Numbered from the stretch's first letter, positions 17,507-25,924 are shown. The stretch is DNA of 64,000 nucleotides from Bacteroides luhongzhouii (GCF_009193295.2 NZ_CP059973.1:1426001-1490000), one strand, 5' to 3'. Numbers and translations: made by a program. The notes: a model not told the origin generated them from the sequence alone.

Positions 17507-18604
17507 ATGAGAAACTTAACACGAAATGTCTGGATTTGCCTGGGTCTGATAATGTTTCCCCTTACAACATTCGGACAGCAGAAGAACAATTTTACCTATG
17601 TACCTGCCCAAGAGCTTTTACTGGTAGGAAAAGCGACCACCGAAGGTGAATATTTCCATCGGGTAGACACAGCAAAGTATTGTACGATGCCTCCTGCGGT
17701 AAAGAAACTATTCACTAACTCTGCAGGTTTGGCTATTTCCTTCACAACGAACAGTCCGGTGATAAAAGCTAAATGGACTGTTCCTGACAATTACCAATTG
17801 CCAAACTTGACCAGATTAGCCCAGAAAGGCTTGGATTTGTATATCAAACGGGATGGGAAATGGCAATTTGCCGGAGTAGGGATGCCGGGTGGCGTGACTA
17901 CGGAAAGAGTGATTGTCGATAATATGGGAACCGAAGAGAAAGAATGTTTGTTATATCTGCCTTTATACGATGAGTTGAAGAATCTGGAGATAGGTGTTTC
18001 TTCTGATGCTCACATACATAAAGGAGAAAATCCGTTCAAAGATAAAATAGTAGTCTACGGATCCAGTATTTTGCAGGGAGCTTCTGCCAGCCGTCCGGGC
18101 ATGGCCTATCCGGCCCGCTTATCCCGTAGCAGTGGATATAATTTCATTAATTTGGGATTGAGTGGCAATGGGAAAATGGAGAAAGAAGTTGCCGAGATGT
18201 TAGCGGATATTGATGCGGATGCTTTTATCTTGGATTGTATTCCTAATCCTTCTCCAAAAGAGATTACCGAACGGACTGTAGACTTTGTAATGACCTTGCG
18301 GGAGAAACATCCGGATACACCTATTATTATCATACAGACATTGATACGCGAAACAGGAAACTTTAATCAGAAAGCCCGTGAAAATGTAAAGCGACAGAAT
18401 GAGGCTATAACTGAACAGGTAGAAGTGTTGCGTAAAAAAGGCGTAAAGAATCTGTATTTCATTAAAGAAGACCATTTCCTGGGGACAGATCATGAGGGAA
18501 CCATTGACGGAACTCACCCGAACGATTTGGGATTCGACCGAATGTTGAAGAAGTATAAACCGGCTATTGGTAAGATTCTGAAAATCAAGTTTAGAGATAA
18601 ATGA
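17507..18604 (+). CDS. Secreted SGNH/GDSL hydrolase with N-terminal beta-sandwich
   Basis: A 365-residue protein with a signal peptide (about 1-24). An N-terminal region of roughly 150 residues resembles the beta-sandwich found before SGNH domains in Bacteroides. The C-terminal hydrolase domain has block I 'VVYGSSILQG' with likely nucleophile S187, block III 'GLSGNGK', and block V 'DGTHPNDLG' with D334 and H337. The GDS motif is GSS here, a variant common in this subfamily. It is probably a periplasmic carbohydrate or acyl esterase; the substrate is unknown. It stands alone between the peptidase and a degraded region. Confidence 0.87.
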   Translation: MRNLTRNVWICLGLIMFPLTTFGQQKNNFTYVPAQELLLVGKATTEGEYFHRVDTAKYCTMPPAVKKLFTNSAGLAISFTTNSPVIKAKWTVPDNYQLPNLTRLAQKGLDLYIKRDGKWQFAGVGMPGGVTTERVIVDNMGTEEKECLLYLPLYDELKNLEIGVSSDAHIHKGENPFKDKIVVYGSSILQGASASRPGMAYPARLSRSSGYNFINLGLSGNGKMEKEVAEMLADIDADAFILDCIPNPSPKEITERTVDFVMTLREKHPDTPIIIIQTLIRETGNFNQKARENVKRQNEAITEQVEVLRKKGVKNLYFIKEDHFLGTDHEGTIDGTHPNDLGFDRMLKKYKPAIGKILKIKFRDK

Positions 18605-18665
18605 TGGAAAGAATAAAGAGGCTATCCGAAAAGTCCCTAAAAAGAAAAATCACCCTTTTTAGGTA

Positions 18666-18887
18666 ATGGATAATGTTTTACTCGTACAATTTTTGGGGTG
18701 CACTTTATCTGTTTGCAGGGTGACTGTTGTCACGTTACAACTAGCCAACTCAACCAAAGTGAAAGCTTCCCGATTGGTAGCAAATAAGAATGATATTCGT
18801 TCTGAATCCGTAGCTTTCAACGGAGTGAATTTCCGCGCCTCCAAGAGTCTGCGTGTAGGTATTCGCGGAGATTTTGGATATGTCTAA
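18666..18887 (+). pseudogene. Possible remnant of an HU-like DNA-binding protein gene
   Basis: A 73-codon frame whose last 30 residues ('IRSESVAFNGVNFRASKSLR...') resemble the C-terminal end of Bacteroides HU-related DNA-binding proteins (pattern 'IxVxGINFRADKEL'). The upstream N-terminal HU body is missing and the frame is interrupted before 18666. The first half (LLVQFLGCTLSVC) has no meaning for the family. I read it as the decayed tail of such a gene, though a chance match is possible. No promoter or ribosome-binding site is apparent. Confidence 0.3.
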
Positions 18888-18996
18888 CTTGCGTTCGTAT
18901 GTCTAAAACATACTGTTATCGTCCATCATTAAATGATATTATGACTAGAAATTTGTATCTTAGCGCCCATGTTGGGTTGCTAATCCGGTAACCGTG

Positions 18997-19004
18997 TATG
19001 TTTG
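18997..19004 (+). promoter_or_regulatory. Candidate promoter for the 2-hydroxyacid dehydrogenase
   Basis: TATGTTTG (-7 type) lies 22 bp after a TTG at 18972-18974, close to the expected -33 spacing, and 29 bp before the ATG. Confidence 0.5.
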
Positions 19005-19033
19005 TTTTTATAATACTTCTAAAATAAAAAACG

Positions 19034-19918
19034 ATGTTTCAGAAACTTGTAGCTATAGAGCCGGTCAGTCTGGTTCCGTCGGCCGAAAAAATGTTGTGGT
19101 CATTTGCCGGTCAGGTCGTGATGTATCCTGACATACCCACGAGTGATGATGAAATCATTGCCCGTATCGGAGATGCTGATGCGGTGCTTTTGAGTTATAC
19201 CTCCCGTATCAACCGATATGTACTTGAATGTTGTCCGAATGTGAAATACATTGGAATGTGTTGCTCGCTCTATTCTCCCGAAAGTGCTAATGTCGATATT
19301 CGCTATGCCAATGAACGGGGTATCACGGTGACAGGTATTCGGGATTATGGTGACGAGGGAGTAGTGGAATATGTAGTCAGTGAATTGGTGCGCTGTTTGC
19401 ACGGCTTTGGACAGGAACCGTGGGAGGAGTTACCTCGTGAGATCACCGGATTGAAAGTCGGGATAGTCGGACTGGGTAAGTCTGGTGGCATGATAGCGGA
19501 CGCTTTGAAGTTCTTTGGCGCTGATATTTCATATTATGCCCGCAGTGAGAAAGAAGCAGCCACTGCCAAAGGATATCGCTTTTTACCATTAAAGGAACTC
19601 CTTGCAGAGAGTGAAGTCATTTGTTGTTGCCTTAATAAAAATACGGTTCTGTTGCATGAAGAGGAATTCAGGCAGATGGGTGACCGGAAGATCTTATTCA
19701 ATACCGGTTTGTCACCAGCATGGGATGAGGCTGCATTTACTGAATGGCTGGAAGGTGATAACCTTTGTTTTTGTGATACGGTAGGCGCATTGGGGAATGA
19801 GCAACTGCTCAATCATCCACATGTACGTTGTATGCAGGTGTCTACTGGCCGCACGCGTCAGGCGTTTGACCGCCTGAGCGCAAAAGTGTTGGCCAATCTG
19901 TCAGAATACAATGGGTGA
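19034..19918 (+). CDS. D-isomer-specific 2-hydroxyacid dehydrogenase family protein
   Basis: A 294-residue NAD(P)-dependent oxidoreductase. The Rossmann motif is 'GLKVGIVGLGKSGGMIADALKFFG' (GxGxxG, about residues 138-161). The catalytic-domain segment 'LLHEEEFRQMGDRKILFNTGLSPAWDEAAF' matches the region that ends the nucleotide-binding domain. It is a little shorter than typical members (about 310-330 residues), mainly at the C-terminus, and the usual His of the catalytic His-Glu pair is not obvious to me, so activity is uncertain. The gene ends convergently with its right neighbour, overlapping it by 18 bp. Confidence 0.85.
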   Translation: MFQKLVAIEPVSLVPSAEKMLWSFAGQVVMYPDIPTSDDEIIARIGDADAVLLSYTSRINRYVLECCPNVKYIGMCCSLYSPESANVDIRYANERGITVTGIRDYGDEGVVEYVVSELVRCLHGFGQEPWEELPREITGLKVGIVGLGKSGGMIADALKFFGADISYYARSEKEAATAKGYRFLPLKELLAESEVICCCLNKNTVLLHEEEFRQMGDRKILFNTGLSPAWDEAAFTEWLEGDNLCFCDTVGALGNEQLLNHPHVRCMQVSTGRTRQAFDRLSAKVLANLSEYNG

Positions 19919-20689
19919 TGCGATATTAATCAGGGTGCTCACTACTGACCACCCTGCAATATCTGATGTAGCACTATAAATATCTACTACGGCATGCACC
20001 TGGTCATTTTTGATTTCTACCCTTTGCGTATCTCCCACAAATCCGGGGGTAGATTGTATGGATACCTGCATGTTCTCCGGACCGACAGAAGCTCGTGAGG
20101 CGGCAACTGTAACATTCACTTTGGTTGGAAAGATGCGAATAGCTTCCGCAGCACTTCCGGAGAAAACGGTACGTTGCTCCGTTTGCAAAGAATCATCATA
20201 AACGGGAGTTCCTTTGAGTCCGTTAGGACCTTTTTCATTGAAGAAGCGGGCTGTTGTATTTCCCATCAGGGAGGCAGTTCTTAAAACATCGAATCCACCG
20301 GTAGCTCCGGATGCGATATAGATTCGTGTGCCATTTGCCTTGGCGGTTTCTGCCACTTCCCGATAGAATGTCTCGTCTGCCAAAGCACCGATAGACAAGG
20401 TAATGACAGACGTTCCGTTTCTCAATGCCGGCAAGGCCAATTCCCGCATAGCGGCAGGAGAGGCCGACTCCACCAGATAATCTGGTTTTAATGCTAATAA
20501 CTCTTCCAATGTGGCGCAAGCAATGCAAGGCTTGCCATGTTGCTGCATTTTATTTACGATGTGCGCAGCTTTTGATGCCGTACGCGAATAGACACCTACC
20601 AGATTATAATCTGGTAATAAGCCTTTGACAACTGCATCCGCAACGATTTCTGCAAGTCGTCCACATCCAACAATGACTAATTTTTTCAT
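19901..20689 (-). CDS. Aspartate-dehydrogenase-like NAD(P)-binding protein
   Basis: A 262-residue cytoplasmic protein. It begins with a Rossmann nucleotide-binding motif 'LVIVGCGRLAEIVADAV' and has the family segments 'DYLVESASPAAMREL', 'IYIASGATGGFDVLRTASL' (the SGAxGGxD signature) and 'ANSRASVGPENMQV'-like C-terminal region. Known homologues oxidise L-aspartate to iminoaspartate or act in NAD synthesis. Substrate here is inferred from family. It overlaps the 3' end of the rightward dehydrogenase by 18 bp. A TATCTTTG box five bases before the ATG suggests a leaderless transcript. Confidence 0.82.
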   Translation of the reverse strand: MKKLVIVGCGRLAEIVADAVVKGLLPDYNLVGVYSRTASKAAHIVNKMQQHGKPCIACATLEELLALKPDYLVESASPAAMRELALPALRNGTSVITLSIGALADETFYREVAETAKANGTRIYIASGATGGFDVLRTASLMGNTTARFFNEKGPNGLKGTPVYDDSLQTEQRTVFSGSAAEAIRIFPTKVNVTVAASRASVGPENMQVSIQSTPGFVGDTQRVEIKNDQVHAVVDIYSATSDIAGWSVVSTLINIASPIVF

Positions 20690-20693
20690 GCAA

Positions 20694-20701
20694 CAAAGAT
20701 A
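20694..20701 (-). promoter_or_regulatory. Candidate -7 box giving a near-leaderless transcript
   Basis: On the minus strand it reads TATCTTTG. With the usual 4-7 nt to the start site, transcription would begin at or next to the ATG at 20689. Confidence 0.5.
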
Positions 20702-20729
20702 ATACTTTTATTGGTAAGAACTTGGATTG

Positions 20730-21272
20730 CTAATTATTGTATTCAAATATCAAATAACACACCAACAGGTACAGGATAAGGAACAGCACAGACTCGATTC
20801 TCATTTTCAGTTCTTTCCGGGTAGGATGCAACCAATTTATAATCCGTGTGCGCAGAGTTTCGGGTGGACGTCTGAATAATCTTGCAAGCTCCTCAAAAGT
20901 CTTGCAGCCGTAGACTGTTTGTCTGAAATCATTCCTGCTGCCCCAACCTTCCTCTTTGAACCACCGGGTTTTAGGGTATCTTTCCGCTATCTGGTCTTGC
21001 AGCTGTCGCAAGGAGAAAGATTCGGGATTGTCTTCGTATTCCTGTTCGTAGTATATCATGCCTGTGAATCCATGTATACCTTTCCATTTAGTCATGTAGG
21101 AGCACTTGATAATATATTTTGTTCCGGTGGCATCAATAATTATATCACCTTTCCACCCGTTGGTTTCTTTTAGCATATCGAGTTTCGTTGTCTTGCCCTC
21201 TTTCCAAAAGACATAGACTCTGTTGTCGTTCGGACTGGACCAAAATATCGGGTATTTTAATTTTACTTTCAT
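20730..21272 (-). CDS. Unknown protein with C-terminal membrane anchor
   Basis: A 180-residue protein that I do not recognise. The N-terminal 120 residues are mixed and rich in Trp and Tyr (for example 'GWKGDIIIDATGTKYIIKCSYMTKWKG'), with no signal peptide. The last 25 residues form one hydrophobic helix ('SVLFLILYLLVCYLIFEY'), so it is likely tail-anchored in the inner membrane facing the cytoplasm. It is last in a run of four leftward genes of unknown function behind a candidate promoter at 23171. Confidence 0.7.
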   Translation of the reverse strand: MKVKLKYPIFWSSPNDNRVYVFWKEGKTTKLDMLKETNGWKGDIIIDATGTKYIIKCSYMTKWKGIHGFTGMIYYEQEYEDNPESFSLRQLQDQIAERYPKTRWFKEEGWGSRNDFRQTVYGCKTFEELARLFRRPPETLRTRIINWLHPTRKELKMRIESVLFLILYLLVCYLIFEYNN

Positions 21273-21340
21273 CTTTATTCCGGAACATGATGATTCAGGG
21301 TATCATGTGCAAGTGCTGCTTTATATCAGGGCTTTTTACA

Positions 21341-22045
21341 TCAGGATTCTTCTATGGGTAATGCCACTTTCAGATTCGGATAGCAGTCGCCTAGGTGTTT
21401 TAGAAAATCATTGGCAATGACAATGGCCTGTACCGTTTCTTTCGCATCTACCGGAGTTTCGGGAATATCCGTAAAAATCAGACAGGAATAAAGGATGAGT
21501 TCAATTGCTTTTCCGTCTGTCTGCAAAGAGAGTTTATAGGCTTTTACATTTTTGCCGCGAGCTTGGGCTTGTGCTTTTGTCTGTCCCTCCAAAGGATATA
21601 AGGTGAGTCTGGAGTTTTTGAGTTGCGAAGGTTCGAATATCAGATGCTTGTCTATTTCACCATTGGTATCCGTGTCGAACAGGTGCAGCTTATCACCGCT
21701 TAATACCAAATATTTGGGGGTTGCCACGGTGGTGAAACGCACAGTTCCCAAAGTGGCCATTCCTTTCAGTTTGTCTTTCATCCCGTCTTTGAAGGCATCT
21801 ACCATGTTGTGTTCGGTATTAGCATAGTTGAAAGCATCGATAGGATTTTGCTCCATCGCTTTTTTCAGAAAGGGGAGTTCGGATGTCAGAAATTGGTTCT
21901 TGTATTGTGTCGCATTTGCAAATTCTGCTTTGAAATCGGTGTTGTCTACTGCCTGAACCTGCTGGGAGATTTTGCTTTTTGTATAAAACCAATATCCCAA
22001 AGACAGGATAATGCAGACAATCGGAATAAGCGAATAGATGTTCAT
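21341..22045 (-). CDS. Unknown protein with N-terminal membrane helix
   Basis: A 234-residue protein with one N-terminal transmembrane helix (about 4-22, 'YSLIPIVCIILSLGYWFYTK') and a soluble remainder. The soluble part contains 'VRFTTVATPKYLVLSGDKLHLFDTDTNGEIDKHLIFEPSQL', which has the rhythm of a PH-like or beta-sandwich fold. No family is recognised. The neighbours on both sides are also unknown, short and partly membrane-bound, which suggests one functional unit. Confidence 0.75.
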   Translation of the reverse strand: MNIYSLIPIVCIILSLGYWFYTKSKISQQVQAVDNTDFKAEFANATQYKNQFLTSELPFLKKAMEQNPIDAFNYANTEHNMVDAFKDGMKDKLKGMATLGTVRFTTVATPKYLVLSGDKLHLFDTDTNGEIDKHLIFEPSQLKNSRLTLYPLEGQTKAQAQARGKNVKAYKLSLQTDGKAIELILYSCLIFTDIPETPVDAKETVQAIVIANDFLKHLGDCYPNLKVALPIEES

Positions 22046-22069
22046 GGGTTTTATTTTTAGGTATCCGTA

Positions 22070-22534
22070 CTATTTTTCTTTTTCCTCGTTGTTATCCTTC
22101 ACTTTTTTCACCATGCCTAGAAGCCCCAGGATAAAGTCTTTCAGGTAGGATAATATGCCTATGACTATCAATGCTGCAAGACCATAAAAAAGAAGGCTGC
22201 CACCCCATTTGTCCCAAAATGTGGGTTCAGGGATGAGGCGGCTAAGTTCTTCTACATTCAGGTCTTGCCGGATTGCTTCGGCATATTCGTCAGAAATGTC
22301 GTAATACGTATCGGGTTTCGATTCAGAAAAGAGTACGAGCGTACGTTTGCCGTCTTTCTCAATATACCCTAAATCCAGATGAGTACCTTCGTCCGTTTTA
22401 TAATAGGAGCTGTCAGGGAGGGTAGCTACTTTCGGAATGTTGTTACTTACAGGAATTCTGATTCTGCGTGCTTCGGCATTACTACTCATCAAAAGACCGG
22501 CTATGACGGTCAGAATAAATAAAAACTTTTTCAT
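22070..22534 (-). CDS. Unknown exported protein with one transmembrane helix
   Basis: A 154-residue protein with a cleavable signal peptide (about 1-22, ending SNAEA), an extracytoplasmic region of about 85 residues, a transmembrane helix (about 112-135, 'LLFYGLAALIVIGILSYL') and a charged Lys/Glu-rich cytoplasmic tail. No domain recognised. It lies 24 bp before the next gene of the unknown cluster. Confidence 0.75.
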   Translation of the reverse strand: MKKFLFILTVIAGLLMSSNAEARRIRIPVSNNIPKVATLPDSSYYKTDEGTHLDLGYIEKDGKRTLVLFSESKPDTYYDISDEYAEAIRQDLNVEELSRLIPEPTFWDKWGGSLLFYGLAALIVIGILSYLKDFILGLLGMVKKVKDNNEEKEK

Positions 22535-22627
22535 AATTATTGCAATTTAACGTGTTAATGACTGATAGAGGGACAGTGTTTGACTGTTTTCTTTGTTTGT
22601 AATAATTTACTTTATGTGCTCTCCGGC

Positions 22628-23119
22628 TTAATTGAAAGTTAAATTCCGTACAATGTTATTTTTCCAGATAAAGCTGAACCAGTCATCCATATCCTCTTTG
22701 ACGAATGTAATTTCCCAGCCGTCATTGCCTTTAGTGGATGGAGCTATTGCTTCTGGATAAAAATGGTCTTGCCAGGAAGCGTATATTTCTTCTTTATGTA
22801 CCAAGCGGCTTTCATTAGGCACTAGGTTGTCTAATCGGGCAGTTATGGATGTCCAATTTTTCAGTAATGCCCGTAATTCTAACAATTGGTGTGGCGACGG
22901 CTCGGAAGCATCGCCTTCTATTGCAATGACTGTTTCCGCAGAATAAAATGGCAGTTGTAGGATGGTAAACCAGTTGTAATGATCATTCTGCCACCAATCA
23001 CAAACCTTGCTGGAAAAGATGCCTATATCTTCCCCTGTGTATTCTTTTCTCGTTCCCAGTAAAATAGTTACCAGTGTTTTGAAAAATCCCTTTCTTTTCC
23101 GCTGTTTGTCTACTTCCAT
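22628..23119 (-). CDS. Unknown cytoplasmic protein
   Basis: A 163-residue soluble protein without signal peptide or membrane helix. It is Trp-rich and acidic in its C-terminal half ('DGWEITFVKEDMDDWFSFIWKNN'), a pattern seen in small immunity-like or SMI1-like proteins, but I cannot assign a family. It is first in the leftward unknown cluster; TAACTTTG at 23171-23178 is a plausible promoter. Confidence 0.7.
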   Translation of the reverse strand: MEVDKQRKRKGFFKTLVTILLGTRKEYTGEDIGIFSSKVCDWWQNDHYNWFTILQLPFYSAETVIAIEGDASEPSPHQLLELRALLKNWTSITARLDNLVPNESRLVHKEEIYASWQDHFYPEAIAPSTKGNDGWEITFVKEDMDDWFSFIWKNNIVRNLTFN

Positions 23120-23170
23120 ACAGTGCTTGTTTTATAACATTTATAACGACCATTTTTTGAATGATAGTGC

Positions 23171-23178
23171 CAAAGTTA
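23171..23178 (-). promoter_or_regulatory. Candidate -7 box for the unknown four-gene cluster
   Basis: On the minus strand it reads TAACTTTG, 52 bp before the ATG at 23119. Confidence 0.45.
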
Positions 23179-23280
23179 TAAAACTATTTCGGAAAAAGTG
23201 AACGGTCGTTTCTTTTTTATCTTTTTTTTGCATAGATAATCTTAGGTGGAAGGAATATGGTATGTATTGAATAATACAGT

Positions 23281-23895
23281 CTAGTTTTTCAATAAGGAGT
23301 AAATGGCATGTAAATGTTTGGAGAGTAGCTGGGTATCCAATCCGCCCAGGAATGCCATTTCAAAGGACAGACCCATGTAAACCTGTCGGAACATGACTAC
23401 CGCTTCCTCAACGTCTACATCCTTTTTTAGTTCTTCTGTTTGTATGGCACGTTGGATGGCGGTACGCCAGTAAGCATAATCGTTGGTTACGAGATTATGG
23501 AGCTTTTCTTTGGCGTCAGGATCATACTGGATCACTTGAAACAGAAAATGAAAATATTGGGCGTGGTATGAAAACTTTTCTGGCGCCACCTTATCTGTGC
23601 CTATCAGCTTGCCCAGCATATCCATCGTTCGTTGTACTCCTCTCACGTATTCGTCTATAAATTCGGCAAACGTACCGTTTGTTTCAGTGAATTTGTTTCG
23701 TGGATTCTGCGTGCTGAACCAAAACCTGTCCACTACAGCAATGAATAACTCCTGTTTGTTCTTGTAGTATTTGAATATGCCGGCTTTCGACATTCCGAGC
23801 ATCTTGCCAAGTTCCGCAAAACTGGCTTTTTCGTAATTCACGGACATAAACAGTTTGAACGCAGCTATCAATAAATCATCACGGGTAATTTTCAT
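23281..23895 (-). CDS. TetR/AcrR-family transcriptional regulator
   Basis: A 204-residue repressor-type protein. The N-terminal helix-turn-helix is 'LLIAAFKLFMSVNYEKASFAELGKMLGMSKAGIFKYYKNKQELFIAVVDRF', a standard TetR domain, followed by an all-helical ligand-binding domain. The start at 23895 begins directly with the DNA-binding domain; an upstream ATG at 23979 would add 28 unrelated residues. It is transcribed towards the unknown membrane cluster (gap about 160 bp), so control of that cluster is possible. The ligand is unknown. Confidence 0.93.
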   Translation of the reverse strand: MKITRDDLLIAAFKLFMSVNYEKASFAELGKMLGMSKAGIFKYYKNKQELFIAVVDRFWFSTQNPRNKFTETNGTFAEFIDEYVRGVQRTMDMLGKLIGTDKVAPEKFSYHAQYFHFLFQVIQYDPDAKEKLHNLVTNDYAYWRTAIQRAIQTEELKKDVDVEEAVVMFRQVYMGLSFEMAFLGGLDTQLLSKHLHAIYSLLKN

Positions 23896-23976
23896 ATTAC
23901 GGTAGTCTTTTATATTTTCTACCCCCGAAAATACTATTTTATCGGATAGCTTGCATAAAAGCGGGCAATAGATTAA

Positions 23977-23984
23977 CAAAAATA
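23977..23984 (-). promoter_or_regulatory. Candidate -7 box for the TetR gene
   Basis: On the minus strand it reads TATTTTTG, about 82 bp before the chosen ATG at 23895. It overlaps the upstream ATG at 23979, which disfavours that longer start. Confidence 0.4.
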
Positions 23985-24094
23985 AATCAGGAAATGCCGT
24001 TAATGAATCAGCGAAAAGTTATTTTTTAGTAAATCACCTTTCATTCCTTTTCCTAATTTATATGCTGTTTTAGCTAAAATACGAAGATTTTCTC

Positions 24095-24102
24095 TACATT
24101 TG
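24095..24102 (+). promoter_or_regulatory. Candidate -7 box for the beta-1,6-glucan locus regulator
   Basis: TACATTTG lies 43 bp before the ATG at 24146 and matches TAnnTTTG. Confidence 0.45.
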
Positions 24103-24145
24103 TCTTTATTAGTCTTGTAATCTTCTATTAAAGTTTAATACTCCG

Positions 24146-25789
24146 ATGAAAAAAAGGTATTTGTTGTTTCTTCTACTTCTCTCTTTTCCACTATATACCT
24201 GGGCCGATAAGACCCTGGACTCACTATTGAATGTGCTTGATATAACAATTCAGGAACATGAACTTTATGTGGTTCAACGTGAATCACGTATCAGGCATCT
24301 CAAAGAACTGATGCAAGGAATAGAAGCTAATTCTGCGGAACGGTACAATCTGAACAGTCAGATATATAAAGAATATAAAGCTTTTATCTGCGATTCTGCC
24401 ATCCACTATTTGAATGAGAATGTCCGGATTGCGGATCGTTTGCATGACGCAGACCGGAAGATAGAAAGTCAGTTGCAGCTCTCGCTATTATTATCTTCAA
24501 CGGGCATGTACACGGAGTCTATCGATGTTTTAGAATCGGTAGACCGACAGAAAGTCATTCCCCGTTTAATAACCGATTATTATACTTGCTTTGACCATGT
24601 GTATGGCGAATTGAGCGTTTATACACAGGATAAAACCCTTTCGGGACGTTACTGGAGTATCTCGCAGGCATATAGAGATTCATTATATGCTATATTGCCT
24701 CCGGAATCGGAAGAATACCTGTTGATGCGTGAAGCATCACTTCGCGATCAACGCCAGTATGAGGAAGCTCTGAAAGTGAATGATCTCCGGTTGGCAGAAA
24801 TAGAAGCGAACACTCCACAGTATGCATTGGTTACTTACCATCGCTCTTTGATTTACAAGTACAGTAATGATAGCTTGGGAGAGAAACGGAATCTTTGTCT
24901 TTCTGCTATATCGGATATTCGTTCTGCCATTAAGGACCATGCTTCGTTGTGGATGCTTGCCCAGCTACTTTACGAAGATGGTGATATGGAACGTGCGTAC
25001 CAATATATGCGTTTTTCCTGGAATGCGACAAAGTTCTACAATGCTCGTCTGCGTAGTTGGCAGAGTGCCGATGTACTTTCGTTGATTGATAAGACCTATC
25101 AGGCGATGATTGAAAAGCAGAATGATCGTCTTCAACAGAACCTGCTGCTTATCACTGCACTGTTAATGTTGTTGATTGTAGCCTTGGGATATATCTACTG
25201 TCAGATGAAAAAGCTGGCAGATGCAAGAAATCATCTTCAGGTAGCTAATAAGCAGTTAAACGGATTGAATGAGGAGTTGAGGCAAATGAATAGTTGCCTG
25301 TCCTCTACTAATGTCGAACTCTCAGAGTCCAATCAGATTAAGGAGGAATATATTGCCCGTTTCATCAAGTTGTGTTCTACTTATATCAACCGTTTAGACG
25401 CTTACCGGCGGATGGTGAATAAGAAAGTGTCCGCCGGACAAATTGCGGAGTTATTAAAGATAACGCGTTCACAGGATGCTCTTGACGAAGAACTGGAAGA
25501 ATTGTATGCAAACTTTGATACAGCCTTCTTGCATCTCTTCCCTAATTTTGTGGGAAAATTCAATGACTTATTACAGGAAAATGAACAGATTTTGCCGAAG
25601 AAAGGCGAGCTATTGAATACTGAACTGCGCATCTTTGCTTTGATACGTCTGGGTATTGAAGATAGTTCACAAATTGCGGAGTTTCTTCGTTATTCGGTGA
25701 ATACAATTTATAATTATCGGGCGAAAGTAAGGAATAAAGCCCGTGGATCGAGAGAGGATTTTGACGATTTAGTGCGAAAAATTCGCTAA
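24146..25789 (+). CDS. DUF6377-type membrane regulator of the beta-1,6-glucan locus
   Basis: A 547-residue protein with the same plan as the regulator at 12268. It has a signal peptide (1-20), an extracytoplasmic TPR-like helical domain (about 25-325), one transmembrane helix (about 332-351, 'LLLITALLMLLIVALGYIYC') and a coiled coil (about 352-400). The C-terminus 'TELRIFALIRLGIEDSSQIAEFLRYSVNTIYNYRAKVR' reads as a helix-turn-helix. It is directly upstream of and parallel to SusC, the place the regulator takes in the known B. thetaiotaomicron beta-1,6-glucan locus. It probably senses a gentio-oligosaccharide or a transport signal and activates the SusC promoter; that is inference. Confidence 0.87.
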   Translation: MKKRYLLFLLLLSFPLYTWADKTLDSLLNVLDITIQEHELYVVQRESRIRHLKELMQGIEANSAERYNLNSQIYKEYKAFICDSAIHYLNENVRIADRLHDADRKIESQLQLSLLLSSTGMYTESIDVLESVDRQKVIPRLITDYYTCFDHVYGELSVYTQDKTLSGRYWSISQAYRDSLYAILPPESEEYLLMREASLRDQRQYEEALKVNDLRLAEIEANTPQYALVTYHRSLIYKYSNDSLGEKRNLCLSAISDIRSAIKDHASLWMLAQLLYEDGDMERAYQYMRFSWNATKFYNARLRSWQSADVLSLIDKTYQAMIEKQNDRLQQNLLLITALLMLLIVALGYIYCQMKKLADARNHLQVANKQLNGLNEELRQMNSCLSSTNVELSESNQIKEEYIARFIKLCSTYINRLDAYRRMVNKKVSAGQIAELLKITRSQDALDEELEELYANFDTAFLHLFPNFVGKFNDLLQENEQILPKKGELLNTELRIFALIRLGIEDSSQIAEFLRYSVNTIYNYRAKVRNKARGSREDFDDLVRKIR

Positions 25790-25891
25790 TACGGACTGTA
25801 AATCAACCACTTTTTTAGGTATACGTTATGAATGTAAATAGATGGTAATTAGAGAATTACCGTTTTGCATGATCCACTTATTGCCCCCTCC

Positions 25892-25924
25892 TTGTTAGCT
25901 CACTTTAATTTCTTTATACTTTTG
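25892..25924 (+). promoter_or_regulatory. Candidate promoter of the beta-1,6-glucan SusC operon
   Basis: TACTTTTG at 25917-25924 (-7) is preceded 22 bp earlier by TTG at 25892-25894 (-33). It lies 75 bp before the SusC ATG. The preceding 100 bp is a likely regulator-binding region. Confidence 0.55.

Larger units (their letters stand above)
18605..19033. other. Intergenic region with gene remnants and a promoter
   Basis: This 429-bp region contains the word GAGGCTATCCGAAAAGTCC (18618-18636), which resembles the ends of some insertion sequences. A short hairpin follows (arms 18636-18644 and 18655-18663), then a possible remnant of an HU-like DNA-binding gene and a candidate promoter for the dehydrogenase. 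No intact gene is seen. Confidence 0.5.

Noticed and set aside
18659..18844. 61-codon minus-strand frame containing FTLVEL, resembling a pilin signature
   Set aside because: The pilin-like word lies mid-frame without a leader peptide or basic N-terminus, so the match is chance.
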